Shown: one piece after another, positions 55,598 to 64,000 of the stretch
How the letters are laid out: each line of letters opens with the position of its first letter
How positions within the stretch are numbered: position 1 is the stretch's first letter
Source of the DNA: Bacteroidia bacterium
GTDB taxonomy: Bacteria; Bacteroidota; Bacteroidia; Bacteroidales; CAJPTX01
Length of the DNA stretch: 64,000 bases
Direction: 5' to 3'
Assembly (NCBI GenBank): GCA_002749065.1
Contig: PDTX01000006.1
Span: forward strand, 1 to 64,000
Notes under the pieces: model-generated
What the model saw: only the letters and a program-made list of their open reading frames with translations
Told to the model about the DNA's origin: nothing
The model's database searches: none
Program-made: the position numbers and the translations under genes

Positions 55598-55812
55598 CAT
55601 GGGTTGCAGAATGGACTGCAAGTGCATGGAAAATATAGTTGTAATCAAATAAGGAGTCTTTCGTGCGAAAAGGAGGTGTGCTCGGATGATGGCGGATTTA
55701 GTTGTAAGAAAAAAGCAGGAGGGGCGCGGTCAGGATTGTATAGGTGGGGGGATTTCCTGTCGGTATGCGCAGGTGCAGGGAGGGATTACATCCTTTGCAA
55801 GGAGGAAGAATA
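55598..55812. other. Intergenic region at the start of a lower-GC segment
   Basis: 215 bases, visibly poorer in GC than the genes before it. A 69-codon frame (55604-55813) overlaps the next gene's start and has no coding hallmarks. No promoter box was found. GGAGGAAG just before 55813 is a strong ribosome-binding site for the next gene. Confidence 0.5.
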
Positions 55813-57279
55813 ATGGGGCTTAGGAGAGTGTTGCTGTTTGCCCTGCTATTTGCGTTGTCCGCATTGATGCTAGCATTGTCAATGCCACCATTCCTTAATG
55901 TCCCCCTTGTGGGGTATGTGGCACTTGTGCCGGCTGTCCTTGCCCTGCGGGAGCTAGAGGGGAAATGGAGTAGGTTGCTTCTGCTCTTATGCTACGGTTT
56001 GCCCTACAGCGTGGCGAGCTATAGCTGGTACGTGGATGTGATGAGCCCTACTATGGGGCTTGCGCTTATAGTGGCTGTTTCGGTTTGGCATACGGGGCTG
56101 CTTTATCGGGGCGTAAAGCTGGAGTCTAGGTTTCCCGTAGCTTTTCGGGTATTTAGCCTTCCCCTGGTTTATGCTCTGCTTGAATTTGCGCAGAGGGCTT
56201 TACCCTACGTATGCGATTGGTGGTTTATCCCCTATCCAAAGAGTCAGTGGGGATTTCCTGAGGCGTTACAGGTGCTACGCTTGACAGGTATTAGCGGGCT
56301 TACTTTTCTCATGGTGCTGGCTAATAGTGCTATTGCTATGGGTGCGATGCAGGCGTATAGGCGCGAGCGGATAGGGCGTGATGTTTTGTGGGGTTTGCTG
56401 GTCGTACTCTGTACCCTCGGCTATGGGTACTATCGGGTGCATGCTACGGATGAAGAGGGAGCGTCAATTCGAGTAGCGCTGGTCTCTGATATGGCCAATG
56501 CGCTCAGTGGGTCGGAGGCTGAGGGGTACTACGTGCGGGATACTGCTCTTAGCCAGCGGATACTAGAGCGTAATTTGGGGCTGAGCGTTGAGGTGTTAGC
56601 TAGGGCTGATTTTGTCGTTTGGCCTGAGAACGAGTTCTTCGAGCTGGGTGGTGATGGGAAGGTGCTAAAGCAATTGCATGAAAGCGCACGTAGCTTGCAT
56701 GCCTACTTGGTAGTAGATTGCTACAGGCGTACTGGGGAAGGCTTGCAGGACGTGGCCCTGATGGTTGCCCCGGAGGGGGGCATTGGCGGCGATGCACCCA
56801 AAAGACATCTATTCGATGGAGAAATCGAAGCGGGCTTTGTGCCCTCAACGCTTCCTCCTACCGCTATACAGGTCGATAGCCTTCGGGTGGGGCTCGGAGT
56901 TTGCTACGATTCGCACTATAGGGATGTCGTTCGTGCTTTGTCTAGGGATGGGGCGGGACTGGTGCTCATGCCTACGGATGATGATATGCATCGTAACGCC
57001 AAATTCCCCTACTACCATGCTACGGATGCCGTTTTTCGGGCGGTTGAGAATGGCGTTGCGATGGGTTGCGCAAATACCAATGGTGCTTCAATCCTGGTGG
57101 ATGGGAAGGGGGCGATATCCTGTCTTAGTCCCGTGAATGAGGTGTCTGTCGTTGTTGGTAAGGTCCGTGCGTGCAGGGGTGTTACGCTATATTCCCGTTG
57201 GGGGGAGTGGTTCGTCTATCCAATGCTACTGGTGCTCATCCTGGGGGTGGTGGTACGAGGACGAGTGTCTACAGAGTAG
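55813..57279 (+). CDS. lnt: Apolipoprotein N-acyltransferase-like protein
   Basis: 488 residues. N-terminal half with about six or seven membrane helices; C-terminal nitrilase-fold domain (about 225-460) with the expected triad: Glu in VVWPENEFFE, Lys in APKRHLFDGE, Cys in GVCYDSHYRD. Lnt adds the third acyl chain to lipoproteins in the periplasm. The ATG at 55813 follows a good ribosome-binding site; the longer open frame from 55744 is not needed. GC content is close to 50 percent and codons often end in T or A, unlike neighbours at over 60 percent, a sign of transfer or recombination from a lower-GC relative. Substrate assignment is inferred. Confidence 0.85.
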   Translation: MGLRRVLLFALLFALSALMLALSMPPFLNVPLVGYVALVPAVLALRELEGKWSRLLLLLCYGLPYSVASYSWYVDVMSPTMGLALIVAVSVWHTGLLYRGVKLESRFPVAFRVFSLPLVYALLEFAQRALPYVCDWWFIPYPKSQWGFPEALQVLRLTGISGLTFLMVLANSAIAMGAMQAYRRERIGRDVLWGLLVVLCTLGYGYYRVHATDEEGASIRVALVSDMANALSGSEAEGYYVRDTALSQRILERNLGLSVEVLARADFVVWPENEFFELGGDGKVLKQLHESARSLHAYLVVDCYRRTGEGLQDVALMVAPEGGIGGDAPKRHLFDGEIEAGFVPSTLPPTAIQVDSLRVGLGVCYDSHYRDVVRALSRDGAGLVLMPTDDDMHRNAKFPYYHATDAVFRAVENGVAMGCANTNGASILVDGKGAISCLSPVNEVSVVVGKVRACRGVTLYSRWGEWFVYPMLLVLILGVVVRGRVSTE

Positions 57280-57298
57280 TACTCCCTGCTATTGCTAC

Positions 57299-57329
57299 AA
57301 GCCGAAGGGGGGCTATAAGTCTTCGGCTT
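57299..57329 (+). repeat. Inverted repeat after the lnt-like gene
   Basis: AAGCCGAAG (57299-57307) and CTTCGGCTT (57321-57329) are perfectly complementary around a 13-base loop. There is no T-run after it, so I list it as a hairpin, not a terminator. Confidence 0.5.
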
Positions 57330-57433
57330 ATCGCTTGCTCAGAGGACACATGGTTCACCACCAATGCGTAAGGATTTATGGGGGGGCTTATGGTCTGCTA
57401 GGCGTGTCCAAGTATTGCTTGGCTTAGTTTTAC

Positions 57434-57441
57434 TACCTTTG
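57434..57441 (+). promoter_or_regulatory. -7 promoter box for the truncated helix-hairpin-helix gene
   Basis: TACCTTTG, an exact match, ends 30 bases before the ATG at 57471. A TTG about 18 bases upstream fits the -33 position. The promoter is intact although the gene is truncated; the intact paralogue at 59943 has no comparable box. Confidence 0.6.
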
Positions 57442-57470
57442 CTACTGGCGTATGTAAAGCCTATTCACGT

Positions 57471-57980
57471 ATGAAGTCTAGGAAAGCTGATGTACGCATA
57501 GAGGACTTCTTCCCCGAGCCACGGCGCGAAGAGATGCCACGCCCCACTCGCGCTGAGGTTGTCCTGTGGATAGCCTTTGCGGGAGTTGCGGTCGGGATAG
57601 GCTGGCTAACGGCTGTTTACAAGAGTGCAGACCGCCCGGAGGCGCTCTCACCGCCAGAGGAAATCGCCCTCTATGCCTCCGCCCCTCCCAAGAAGATACC
57701 CACGGCCTACGGGGCAAAGTCCCCAAATACGATAGATACAGCGCTAGCGGCCATTTCCTGGAAGAGGCGTAAGCGACAGGATAGGCCACAGGCAAAAGCC
57801 AGACGAGGGCAAATTCTACGCCCTAAGCCCTTTGCCCCCAATGCTGTAACCGTCGAGGAACTCATCGCCATGGGTTTATACCGGTGGCAGGCAGAGGGCT
57901 TTGTCCGCCACCGCGAGAACCGCCTCCGCAAGGGGTATATCTTTGCGACCAAGGAGGACTTTTGCTCCAATAGGGCGATA
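57471..57980 (+). pseudogene. Truncated helix-hairpin-helix membrane protein (paralogue of the gene at 59943)
   Basis: The first 170 codons align with the intact gene at 59943-60767: the same VRIEDFFPEPRREE start, a membrane helix (about 28-48), a PPEEIA motif and the first helix-hairpin-helix (KPFAPNAVTVEELIAMG, then RWQAEGFVRHREN, then KGYIFATKEDF). Similarity stops at codon 170 (57980). The frame stays open to 58295, but that tail is antisense to the ATPase gene and resembles nothing in the intact copy, which carries a second helix-hairpin-helix there. GC content is lower than in the intact copy. I call it a broken gene, cut at the ATPase side. Confidence 0.75.
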
Positions 57981-57994
57981 TTCTCTCCGCCCGG

Positions 57995-59626
57995 CTACTC
58001 CCTCTCCTCCGGCGACCACACGCAGCGCTCCGCCCACGTAATCCGGGCCTTCTTGCCGATTACTGCCCCTACGGCCCACACCGGCATCTCCCCGCCCAGG
58101 TGCCTCGCGGCGTACCTCTCGGCCTGCTCGAGGGCCTTCTGGGCGGTGTTCCCGTCGCGCTGCATCTTCAGCTCCATGAGCACCACCATCCGCTGGCCGA
58201 TGATCTCCACGTCCGATATGCCCTCCGCGCCGATTTGCTCCACGCGCACATCGCTGCGCACCCCGGCGAAGACCAGGTGCACCGCGTCGCGGTAGCGGCA
58301 CTCGCGTAGCTCCCAGGTCTGCTGCGCGTCGTCGTCCTCCGCGTCGAAGGGTAGGCTCGAGAGGAAGGCCTGGATGCATGCCTCGAGGGCCCCGATGTCC
58401 GTGCCGTTGAGGGCCCGCACGAGGTTGCGCTGCAGCCCGCGGTAGGCCATGTCCTCCTTGACCCCCAGCGTCTTCGGGGCGAGCAGGAGCATGATGCTCT
58501 CGCGCACCTCCAGGTTGGGGAAGTCCAGGAGGTAGTCGCCCTGCTCGTTCAGGCCCTTGATGGTCAGGTAGCCCGTCTGGTAGAGGAAGGGCACGGGGTT
58601 CGACCGCTCGTAGTCGAAGCGGGCCAGGTCGGACTCCCCGGCGGCGATGGTGCCACTCAGGTTGACCACCCCGAGCGCGTCGTAGCGCGGGATGAGGATG
58701 TCCGCGCTGCTGGGCGTGCCGACCCGCGACCAGTAGTCCTTCAGCTCCCCCTCCATCAGGGCGTTCATCAGGCCGAAGGGGTTGTACACGTCCTCCGTCT
58801 TTCTGGAGAAGCGGTAGCCATCGTACTTGTGCCTGAGCGCCTCCATCTGCTGCTCGGCGCTCCGCCCGTTCGCCGTGGCCATGCGTTGCACCGGCCCCCA
58901 GAGCGTGCTGCGTATCTCGGCCTCGCTGAAGCCGCAGATGGTGCTGTACTCCTCATGGAAGCTGATATCCTCGACGTGGTTGAACCCGCTGAAGAGGCCC
59001 ACGTGGCGTACCTGGCTGATGCCCGTGACCATCAGGAAGTGGATGTGCCGCTCGGCCGCCTTGAGGGAGCGGTAGAAGCTGCGTAGGTAGTCCCTGGCCC
59101 CCTCCAGCATGGCCTCGTCCCCCTTGACGAGCGCATCGAGCAGGGGGATGTCGTACTCGTCGATGATGACGGCCACGCGCGCACCGGCCATCTCGGCCAG
59201 CTCCCGGATGACGGTGGTGAGCCTCACTCTCTCGCCCTGCGGGGGGGGCGAGATTCCGTAGCGCCTGCAGGCCCAGGTAATGTGCTCACGTATCGTGGCC
59301 TCGAGCTCATCCGGGGTGGGGTACATGATGTCGCTGAAGTCGAAGCGCAGCACGGGGTGCTTCACCCAGGCCCGCTCGCCCTTGGCATCCTCCAGGGGCA
59401 GGAGCTCGCGCCCCTCAAAGAGCTCGCGCCGCCCCTCGAAGTAGCAGGCCATGGTGTCCAGCAGCATGCTCTTGCCGAAGCGGCGGGGGCGGCTCAGGAA
59501 CGCGACATCCAGCGAGTTGGCGAGCTGCCATATCATCCCGGTCTTGTCCACGTAGTACATGTCGCGCTCGCAGATTTTCTCGTAGCTTGCCGTCGTGGCG
59601 GGGAACCTGCCCTTCTCCAAAACCAT
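57995..59626 (-). CDS. AAA-ATPase-like / PDDEXK_9 protein
   Basis: 543 residues from the ATG at 59626, after a strong AAGGAG site. N-terminal AAA-ATPase-like (PF09820-type) domain: YYVDKTGMIWQLANS, Walker A-type FLSRPRRFGKSMLLDTM (about 44-60), and VAVIIDEYDIPLLDAL as Walker B. C-terminal PDDEXK_9-type nuclease-like domain with the ExK motif in VVLMELKM. Members occur in many copies in Bacteroidota and vary between strains; their function is unproven, with mobile or defence roles suggested. It has its own promoter box. Its stop lies 14 bases from where the truncated helix-hairpin-helix gene breaks, which suggests it arrived by insertion. Confidence 0.87.
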   Translation of the reverse strand: MVLEKGRFPATTASYEKICERDMYYVDKTGMIWQLANSLDVAFLSRPRRFGKSMLLDTMACYFEGRRELFEGRELLPLEDAKGERAWVKHPVLRFDFSDIMYPTPDELEATIREHITWACRRYGISPPPQGERVRLTTVIRELAEMAGARVAVIIDEYDIPLLDALVKGDEAMLEGARDYLRSFYRSLKAAERHIHFLMVTGISQVRHVGLFSGFNHVEDISFHEEYSTICGFSEAEIRSTLWGPVQRMATANGRSAEQQMEALRHKYDGYRFSRKTEDVYNPFGLMNALMEGELKDYWSRVGTPSSADILIPRYDALGVVNLSGTIAAGESDLARFDYERSNPVPFLYQTGYLTIKGLNEQGDYLLDFPNLEVRESIMLLLAPKTLGVKEDMAYRGLQRNLVRALNGTDIGALEACIQAFLSSLPFDAEDDDAQQTWELRECRYRDAVHLVFAGVRSDVRVEQIGAEGISDVEIIGQRMVVLMELKMQRDGNTAQKALEQAERYAARHLGGEMPVWAVGAVIGKKARITWAERCVWSPEERE

Positions 59627-59666
59627 GGCTTGTCTCCTTATTTTTTGCTGCCCGTGATACTCCAAG

Positions 59667-59674
59667 CAAAGATA
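59667..59674 (-). promoter_or_regulatory. -7 promoter box for the AAA-ATPase gene
   Basis: CAAAGATA on the plus strand reads TATCTTTG on the minus strand, 40 bases upstream of the ATPase start. Confidence 0.7.
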
Positions 59675-59796
59675 GCCATTTCCGCGGATATCGGGGGCAT
59701 GCCGATATTTCGCCCACGCCCCATGCGCGCCCCCCGGCCGAAAGATTTGGCGATTTTCCCTCACTGTGGGATATTTTCGCTACATTTACCCCATGA

Positions 59797-59817
59797 ATTA
59801 GGCATGGTATTAGGCAT
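59797..59817 (+). repeat. 9-bp direct repeat, 12-bp period
   Basis: ATTAGGCAT occurs at 59797-59805 and again at 59809-59817, separated by GGT. It lies upstream of both divergent genes and could be a binding site, or chance. Confidence 0.5.
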
Positions 59818-59942
59818 AGCGTTTTCATCCTATCCGTTTGATTATCAGACATGAGGCCCTTTGGCCCCTGCGCTTTTCCGGCTGTGGGGATTGATTTTGA
59901 ACGGTGGGGATGGGCCAAATCGGGATGTAAACACCTCAGAGC

Positions 59943-60767
59943 ATGGCAGCTAGGAAGCCCGACGTACGCATAGAGGACTACTTCCCTGAGCCCCGCAGGG
60001 AGGAGGTGTTGCGCCCCAGCCGCGCGGAGCTGGCGGTATGGCTGGTGCTGGCGGTGGCCGCCGTGGCGGTGGGCTGGCTCCTGGCGCTGACCCGTGGCGA
60101 GCAACCCGCGGAGCTCCTTGTACCCCCCGAGGAGATAGCCTTTTATAGCTCTGATTACAAGGTCGATACATCGAACTCGTTCTACCCCAAGCGGCGGGTG
60201 AGGACCGCGGGTCCATCCTCCAGCTCGGGGGCTTCGTCCCGTCGGAAATCGGGGCAGAGCAAGGCCTACGGCGGGGAGGCATCGCGGCGGCCGGGCAAGG
60301 GCTCGTCGTCGCAGCGCAAGAAGCAAGCCCTGCGTCCTCGCCCCTTCAACCCCAACACCGTGACGGCCGAGGAGCTCGAGGCCATGGGGCTACGCCGCTG
60401 GCAGGCCGAGGGGCTCGTGCGGCACAGGGAGAGCCGCCTGGAAAAGGGCTACATATTCGCCACGGCGGAGGACTTCAGGGCCAACCGGGAGATACCCGAC
60501 GAGCTGGACGAGCAACTGGTCCCCTTCCTGCGGCTGGAGTCGCCCCTGCGGGAGTTCGACCCCAACACGGTGACCCCCGAGGAGCTGATGGCCTTCGGGC
60601 TGGGCGTGAGCCGGCGGCGGGCCGAGGGCTTCGTGAAGTACCGCGACCTCCTATTCGCCAAGGGGCAACGCTTCCGCAATGTGGAGGATTTCGCCCGGGT
60701 CCGCAGCCTGAGCGAGGAGGCGCACCGGGTGCTGGACGGGTACGTGCGGATTGGGGCGGCGGATTAG
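59943..60767 (+). CDS. Membrane-anchored helix-hairpin-helix protein
   Basis: 274 residues. Cytoplasmic N-terminus, one membrane helix (about 28-50), a Ser/Lys/Arg-rich linker (about 80-130), then two ComEA-type helix-hairpin-helix (HhH_3) units: about 135-180 (RPFNPNTVTAEELEAMG) and about 202-245 (EFDPNTVTPEELMAFG). Helix-hairpin-helix units bind DNA backbone without sequence preference; ComEA relatives act in DNA uptake, but a competence role is only inferred here. The truncated paralogue lies 2 kb upstream on the far side of the ATPase gene. The downstream ribosomal cluster has its own promoter. Confidence 0.85.
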   Translation: MAARKPDVRIEDYFPEPRREEVLRPSRAELAVWLVLAVAAVAVGWLLALTRGEQPAELLVPPEEIAFYSSDYKVDTSNSFYPKRRVRTAGPSSSSGASSRRKSGQSKAYGGEASRRPGKGSSSQRKKQALRPRPFNPNTVTAEELEAMGLRRWQAEGLVRHRESRLEKGYIFATAEDFRANREIPDELDEQLVPFLRLESPLREFDPNTVTPEELMAFGLGVSRRRAEGFVKYRDLLFAKGQRFRNVEDFARVRSLSEEAHRVLDGYVRIGAAD

Positions 60768-60790
60768 CTTGCTAATATTGCGAAATGTAT

Positions 60791-60798
60791 TACCTTTG
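60791..60798 (+). promoter_or_regulatory. -7 promoter box for rpmB-rpmG-DUF4295
   Basis: TACCTTTG, exact match, with a TTG at 60769-60771 (19-base spacer) as a good -33 element. It lies 36 bases before rpmB. Confidence 0.8.
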
Positions 60799-60833
60799 CG
60801 CCGAATATCGAATTTAAGCGGGAGGAAGATAGC

Positions 60834-61076
60834 ATGTCCAAGGTATGTCAGATAACGGGTCGGCGTGTGCGCCGGGGGAACAACGTGTCCCACTCGCATC
60901 GTAAGACGAAGCGGACCTTCGAGCCGAATTTGCGGCGTAAGCGCTTCTACCTGGAGGAGGAGAAGCGCTGGGTGACCCTGAAGGTATCAGCGGCCGCCAT
61001 GCGCACCATAGAGAAGAACGGTCTGCTGGCCACCCTGCGCAAGGCGCAGAAGGCCGGGCTGATTGATAGCTTTTAA
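60834..61076 (+). CDS. rpmB: 50S ribosomal protein L28
   Basis: 80 residues. Starts MSKVCQITGRRVRRGNNVSHSHRKTKR, the L28 signature with the Bacteroidota-type longer NVSHSHRKTKRTF loop, then FEPNLRRKRFYLEEEKRWVTLKV. Large-subunit protein near the tRNA exit site. The order rpmB-rpmG-DUF4295 is conserved in the phylum. AGGAGG-like sequence (GGAGGAAG) precedes the start. Confidence 0.98.
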   Translation: MSKVCQITGRRVRRGNNVSHSHRKTKRTFEPNLRRKRFYLEEEKRWVTLKVSAAAMRTIEKNGLLATLRKAQKAGLIDSF

Positions 61077-61090
61077 TCGTACAGGGGTAA

Positions 61091-61279
61091 ATGGCCAAGA
61101 AAAGCAAGGAAGCGCGCGTGCAGGTCATACTGGAATGCACCGAGCATAAGGAGTCTGGTATGCCGGGGACGTCCCGCTACATCACCACGAAGAACAAGAA
61201 GAATTCGCCTGACAGGCTGGAGCGTCGTAAGTACAACCCCATCCTCAAGCGTGTAACTCTCCATCGCGAGATAAAGTAG
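61091..61279 (+). CDS. rpmG: 50S ribosomal protein L33
   Basis: 62 residues. [30 protein letters not shown] followed by [23 protein letters not shown] is the L33 pattern. The paired CxxC zinc motifs are absent (only one Cys), so this is the zinc-independent C-minus form. Starts 14 bases after rpmB. Confidence 0.98.
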   Translation: MAKKSKEARVQVILECTEHKESGMPGTSRYITTKNKKNSPDRLERRKYNPILKRVTLHREIK

Positions 61280-61287
61280 TATAGCTC

Positions 61288-61443
61288 ATGGCAAAGAAAG
61301 CAGTGGCATCCCTCCAGAAGGGGGAGGGTAGGACCCGCACCAAGTGCATCCGTATGGACAAGTCGGCGAAGACCGGGGCCTACGTGTTCAAGGAGGAGAT
61401 GGTCCTCAACGCGGAAATCAAGGACTTCTTCGCGAAGAAGTAG
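61288..61443 (+). CDS. DUF4295 small basic ribosome-associated protein
   Basis: 51 residues, too short for many gene finders: starts MAKKAVASLQKGEGRTRTKCIRM and ends EIKDFFAKK. Very basic and conserved in Bacteroidota directly after rpmG. I recall that a Flavobacterium ribosome structure described a phylum-specific large-subunit protein (bL38) that fits this family; I cannot confirm that match here. Starts eight bases after the rpmG stop. Confidence 0.92.
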   Translation: MAKKAVASLQKGEGRTRTKCIRMDKSAKTGAYVFKEEMVLNAEIKDFFAKK

Positions 61444-61479
61444 CACCCCGCCAGCTTGGGGCCTAGGGCCCACGTACTC

Positions 61480-61520
61480 GATGCCGTGTCGGACTCTAGG
61501 GGTTGGGCACGGCATCTTTG
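61480..61520 (+). terminator. Possible weak terminator or attenuator between DUF4295 and ftsY
   Basis: GATGCCGTG (61480-61488) pairs perfectly with CACGGCATC (61508-61516) around a 19-base loop and is followed by only three T residues. Termination would be partial at best. Confidence 0.35.
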
Positions 61521-61559
61521 CAAGCCTGCCGCACGAGACAACCAACTAAGGCTGCCAGC

Positions 61560-62498
61560 ATGTTCCGTTTCTTCTCACGTAAGGAAAGCAAAGAGAAGCT
61601 CGATGAGGGCCTCAGCAAGACCAAGACCTCGCTCTTCAGCCGGGTGACCCGCGCCATCGCCGGGAAGAGCCGGGTGGACGATGACCTCCTCGATGAGCTG
61701 GAGGAGATACTCATCTCCTCCGATGTGGGCGTGGACACCACCCTCCGCATCATCGAGCGGCTGCAGGCCCAGGTCGCGCAGGACAAGTACATGAACGCCG
61801 CCGAGCTGCAACGGATGCTCAAGGGCGTGATACAGTCGCTGCTGGCTGGCAACGAGGCGGAGCACCAGGCCCAGCACCCGGCGGGCGAGCCCTTCGTGAC
61901 CCTGGTCGTGGGGGTGAACGGCGTGGGCAAGACCACCACCATCGGCAAGCTCGCCAACCTCTACCGGCGGGAGGGCCGGAAGGTGCTCATGGGGGCGGCC
62001 GACACCTTCCGCGCCGCGGCCATAGACCAGCTGCAGATATGGGCCGAGCGGGCGGATGTACCCCTCATCAAGCAGCAGATGGGGTCGGACCCCGCCTCCG
62101 TGGCCTTCGACACGGTCTCCGCAGCCAAGGCCGGGGGCTACGACGTGGTCCTCATCGACACGGCCGGGCGGCTCCACAACAAGGTGAACCTCATGAACGA
62201 GCTGGGCAAGATCAAGCGTGTCATGCAGAAGGTGATACCCGGCGCGCCCCACGAAATCCTCCTGGTGCTCGATGCCAGCACGGGGCAGAACGCCTACGAG
62301 CAGGCCACCCAGTTCATGAACGTGACCGACATCACCGCCCTGGCTCTCACCAAGCTCGACGGCACGGCGCGCGGCGGGGTCGCCATCGGTATTAGCGACC
62401 AGCTCAAGGTGCCCATCCGGTACATCGGCGTGGGCGAGGGGATAGACGACCTCCAGCCCTTCGACAAGGTCGCCTTCGTGGACTCCCTCTTCGACTAG
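61560..62498 (+). CDS. ftsY: Signal recognition particle receptor FtsY
   Basis: 312 residues. Short N-terminus without the long acidic A domain of E. coli, then the helical N domain (about 10-95) and the GTPase (NG) domain: G1 GVNGVGKTTT (118-127), DTFRAAAIDQL, G3 LIDTAGRLHNK, G4 LTKLDGTARGG and the closing IGVGEGIDDLQPF. Docks SRP-ribosome complexes at the inner membrane. The ATG at 61560 agrees with the family's MFxFF start; the open frame to 61503 lies in the hairpin region. rimO begins five bases later. Confidence 0.97.
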   Translation: MFRFFSRKESKEKLDEGLSKTKTSLFSRVTRAIAGKSRVDDDLLDELEEILISSDVGVDTTLRIIERLQAQVAQDKYMNAAELQRMLKGVIQSLLAGNEAEHQAQHPAGEPFVTLVVGVNGVGKTTTIGKLANLYRREGRKVLMGAADTFRAAAIDQLQIWAERADVPLIKQQMGSDPASVAFDTVSAAKAGGYDVVLIDTAGRLHNKVNLMNELGKIKRVMQKVIPGAPHEILLVLDASTGQNAYEQATQFMNVTDITALALTKLDGTARGGVAIGISDQLKVPIRYIGVGEGIDDLQPFDKVAFVDSLFD

Positions 62499-62502
62499 CC
62501 CC

Positions 62503-63810
<1,308 letters not shown>

Positions 63811-63833
63811 CCGCGACGGATACTGAATGCGAT

Positions 63834-64000
63834 ATGGCGAAGAAGAACGAGACGAGCTCTGGCTACGAAGCCCTCCTCAAGCAGCTGAAGAAGCGGGACT
63901 TCCGGCCCCTCTACCTCTTCCACGGGGATGAGCCATACTTCGGCGCGCAGGCCACGAGCTACATCATGGCGAACCTGCTGCGCGAGGAGGAGAAGGCCTT
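63834..64000 (+). CDS. holA: DNA polymerase III subunit delta, 5' part (runs off the window)
   Basis: The first 55 codons are visible: MAKKNETSSGYEALLKQL, then RDFRPLYLFHGDEPYF, the start of the clamp-loader delta fold (a degenerate P-loop region). HolA opens the sliding clamp. It follows rimO by 23 bases, the usual Bacteroidota order. The rest lies beyond the right edge. Confidence 0.82.
   Translation, partial: MAKKNETSSGYEALLKQLKKRDFRPLYLFHGDEPYFGAQATSYIMANLLREEEKA

Larger units (their letters stand above)
59627..59942. other. Intergenic region between the ATPase and helix-hairpin-helix genes
   Basis: 316 bases between divergent genes. It holds the ATPase promoter (59667-59674), two weak plus-strand boxes (TATTTTCG at 59772 and TACATTTA at 59781) and a short direct repeat (59797-59817). 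No open frame with coding character is present. Confidence 0.55.

Noticed and set aside
55604..55813. 69-codon frame before the lnt-like gene
   Set aside because: It overlaps the lnt-like start, is Cys-rich without pattern and lacks a good start context.
61480..61520. Hairpin read as a strong terminator before ftsY
   Set aside because: There are only three T residues and a 19-base loop; it is kept as a weak candidate only.

Overview
The window comes from a high-GC member of the Bacteroidota, most likely order Bacteroidales. The evidence is the repeated TAnnTTTG promoter box of this phylum (about 15 copies at sensible distances from genes), the gene order rpmB-rpmG-DUF4295-ftsY-rimO-holA, an S46-family dipeptidyl peptidase, a protein with a type IX secretion (T9SS) C-terminal sorting domain, a DUF4154 sensor protein and an AAA-ATPase-like/PDDEXK_9 protein. 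It is ordinary chromosome: no CRISPR array, prophage or insertion sequence was seen. The species cannot be named from the sequence alone.

Layout. 1-95: the 3' end of a 5S rRNA and the rRNA-operon terminator. 361-6613 (+): POT peptide transporter, TonB-like protein, lipoproteins, tRNA-Arg(CCG), FKBP isomerase and a DUF3127 protein with an SSB-like tail. 6674-10315 (-): UbiD decarboxylase, a holin-X-like/YtxH envelope pair and a nitroreductase. 10546-19113: MFS transporter (+), then TamB, pgi, gpsA and a small lipoprotein (-). 19330-30243 (+): S46 peptidase, membrane pyrophosphatase, a degenerate sensor kinase, a pRiA4b ORF-3-like protein, miaA, a glycosyltransferase, an ECF sigma factor and rsmG. 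30244-35615 (-): an envelope and isoprenoid operon (M23 peptidase, dxr, rseP, lytic transglycosylase, membrane protein). 35819-42481 (-): sppA-lpxK-punA-pdxJ-DUF3109 ending in a translationally coupled cytosine-5 methyltransferase and HNH endonuclease, a probable restriction-modification pair. 42618-52205: alpha/beta hydrolase (-), then fbp, pyk, GNAT, lolD, trmN6-like, PASTA protein, T9SS cargo and rluD (+). 52571-64000: DASS transporter, an unknown protein with a ClbS/DfsB protein, then a mosaic block (lnt-like gene, truncated helix-hairpin-helix gene, AAA-ATPase on the minus strand, intact helix-hairpin-helix paralogue), followed by the ribosomal-protein/ftsY/rimO/holA cluster.

Most genes serve the envelope (lipid A, lipoproteins, peptidoglycan, TamB, RseP, TonB, T9SS), central carbon metabolism (pgi, fbp, pyk, gpsA) and translation (miaA, rsmG, rluD, rimO, L28, L33). 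The least ordinary stretches are 55600-59942 (mosaic with a truncated paralogue), 35819-37350 (restriction-modification pair inside a housekeeping operon), the S46 peptidase with an atypical specificity residue, and the sensor kinase that has lost its ATP-binding motifs. I did not find a convincing wholly new multi-gene system; the leads are listed as findings.
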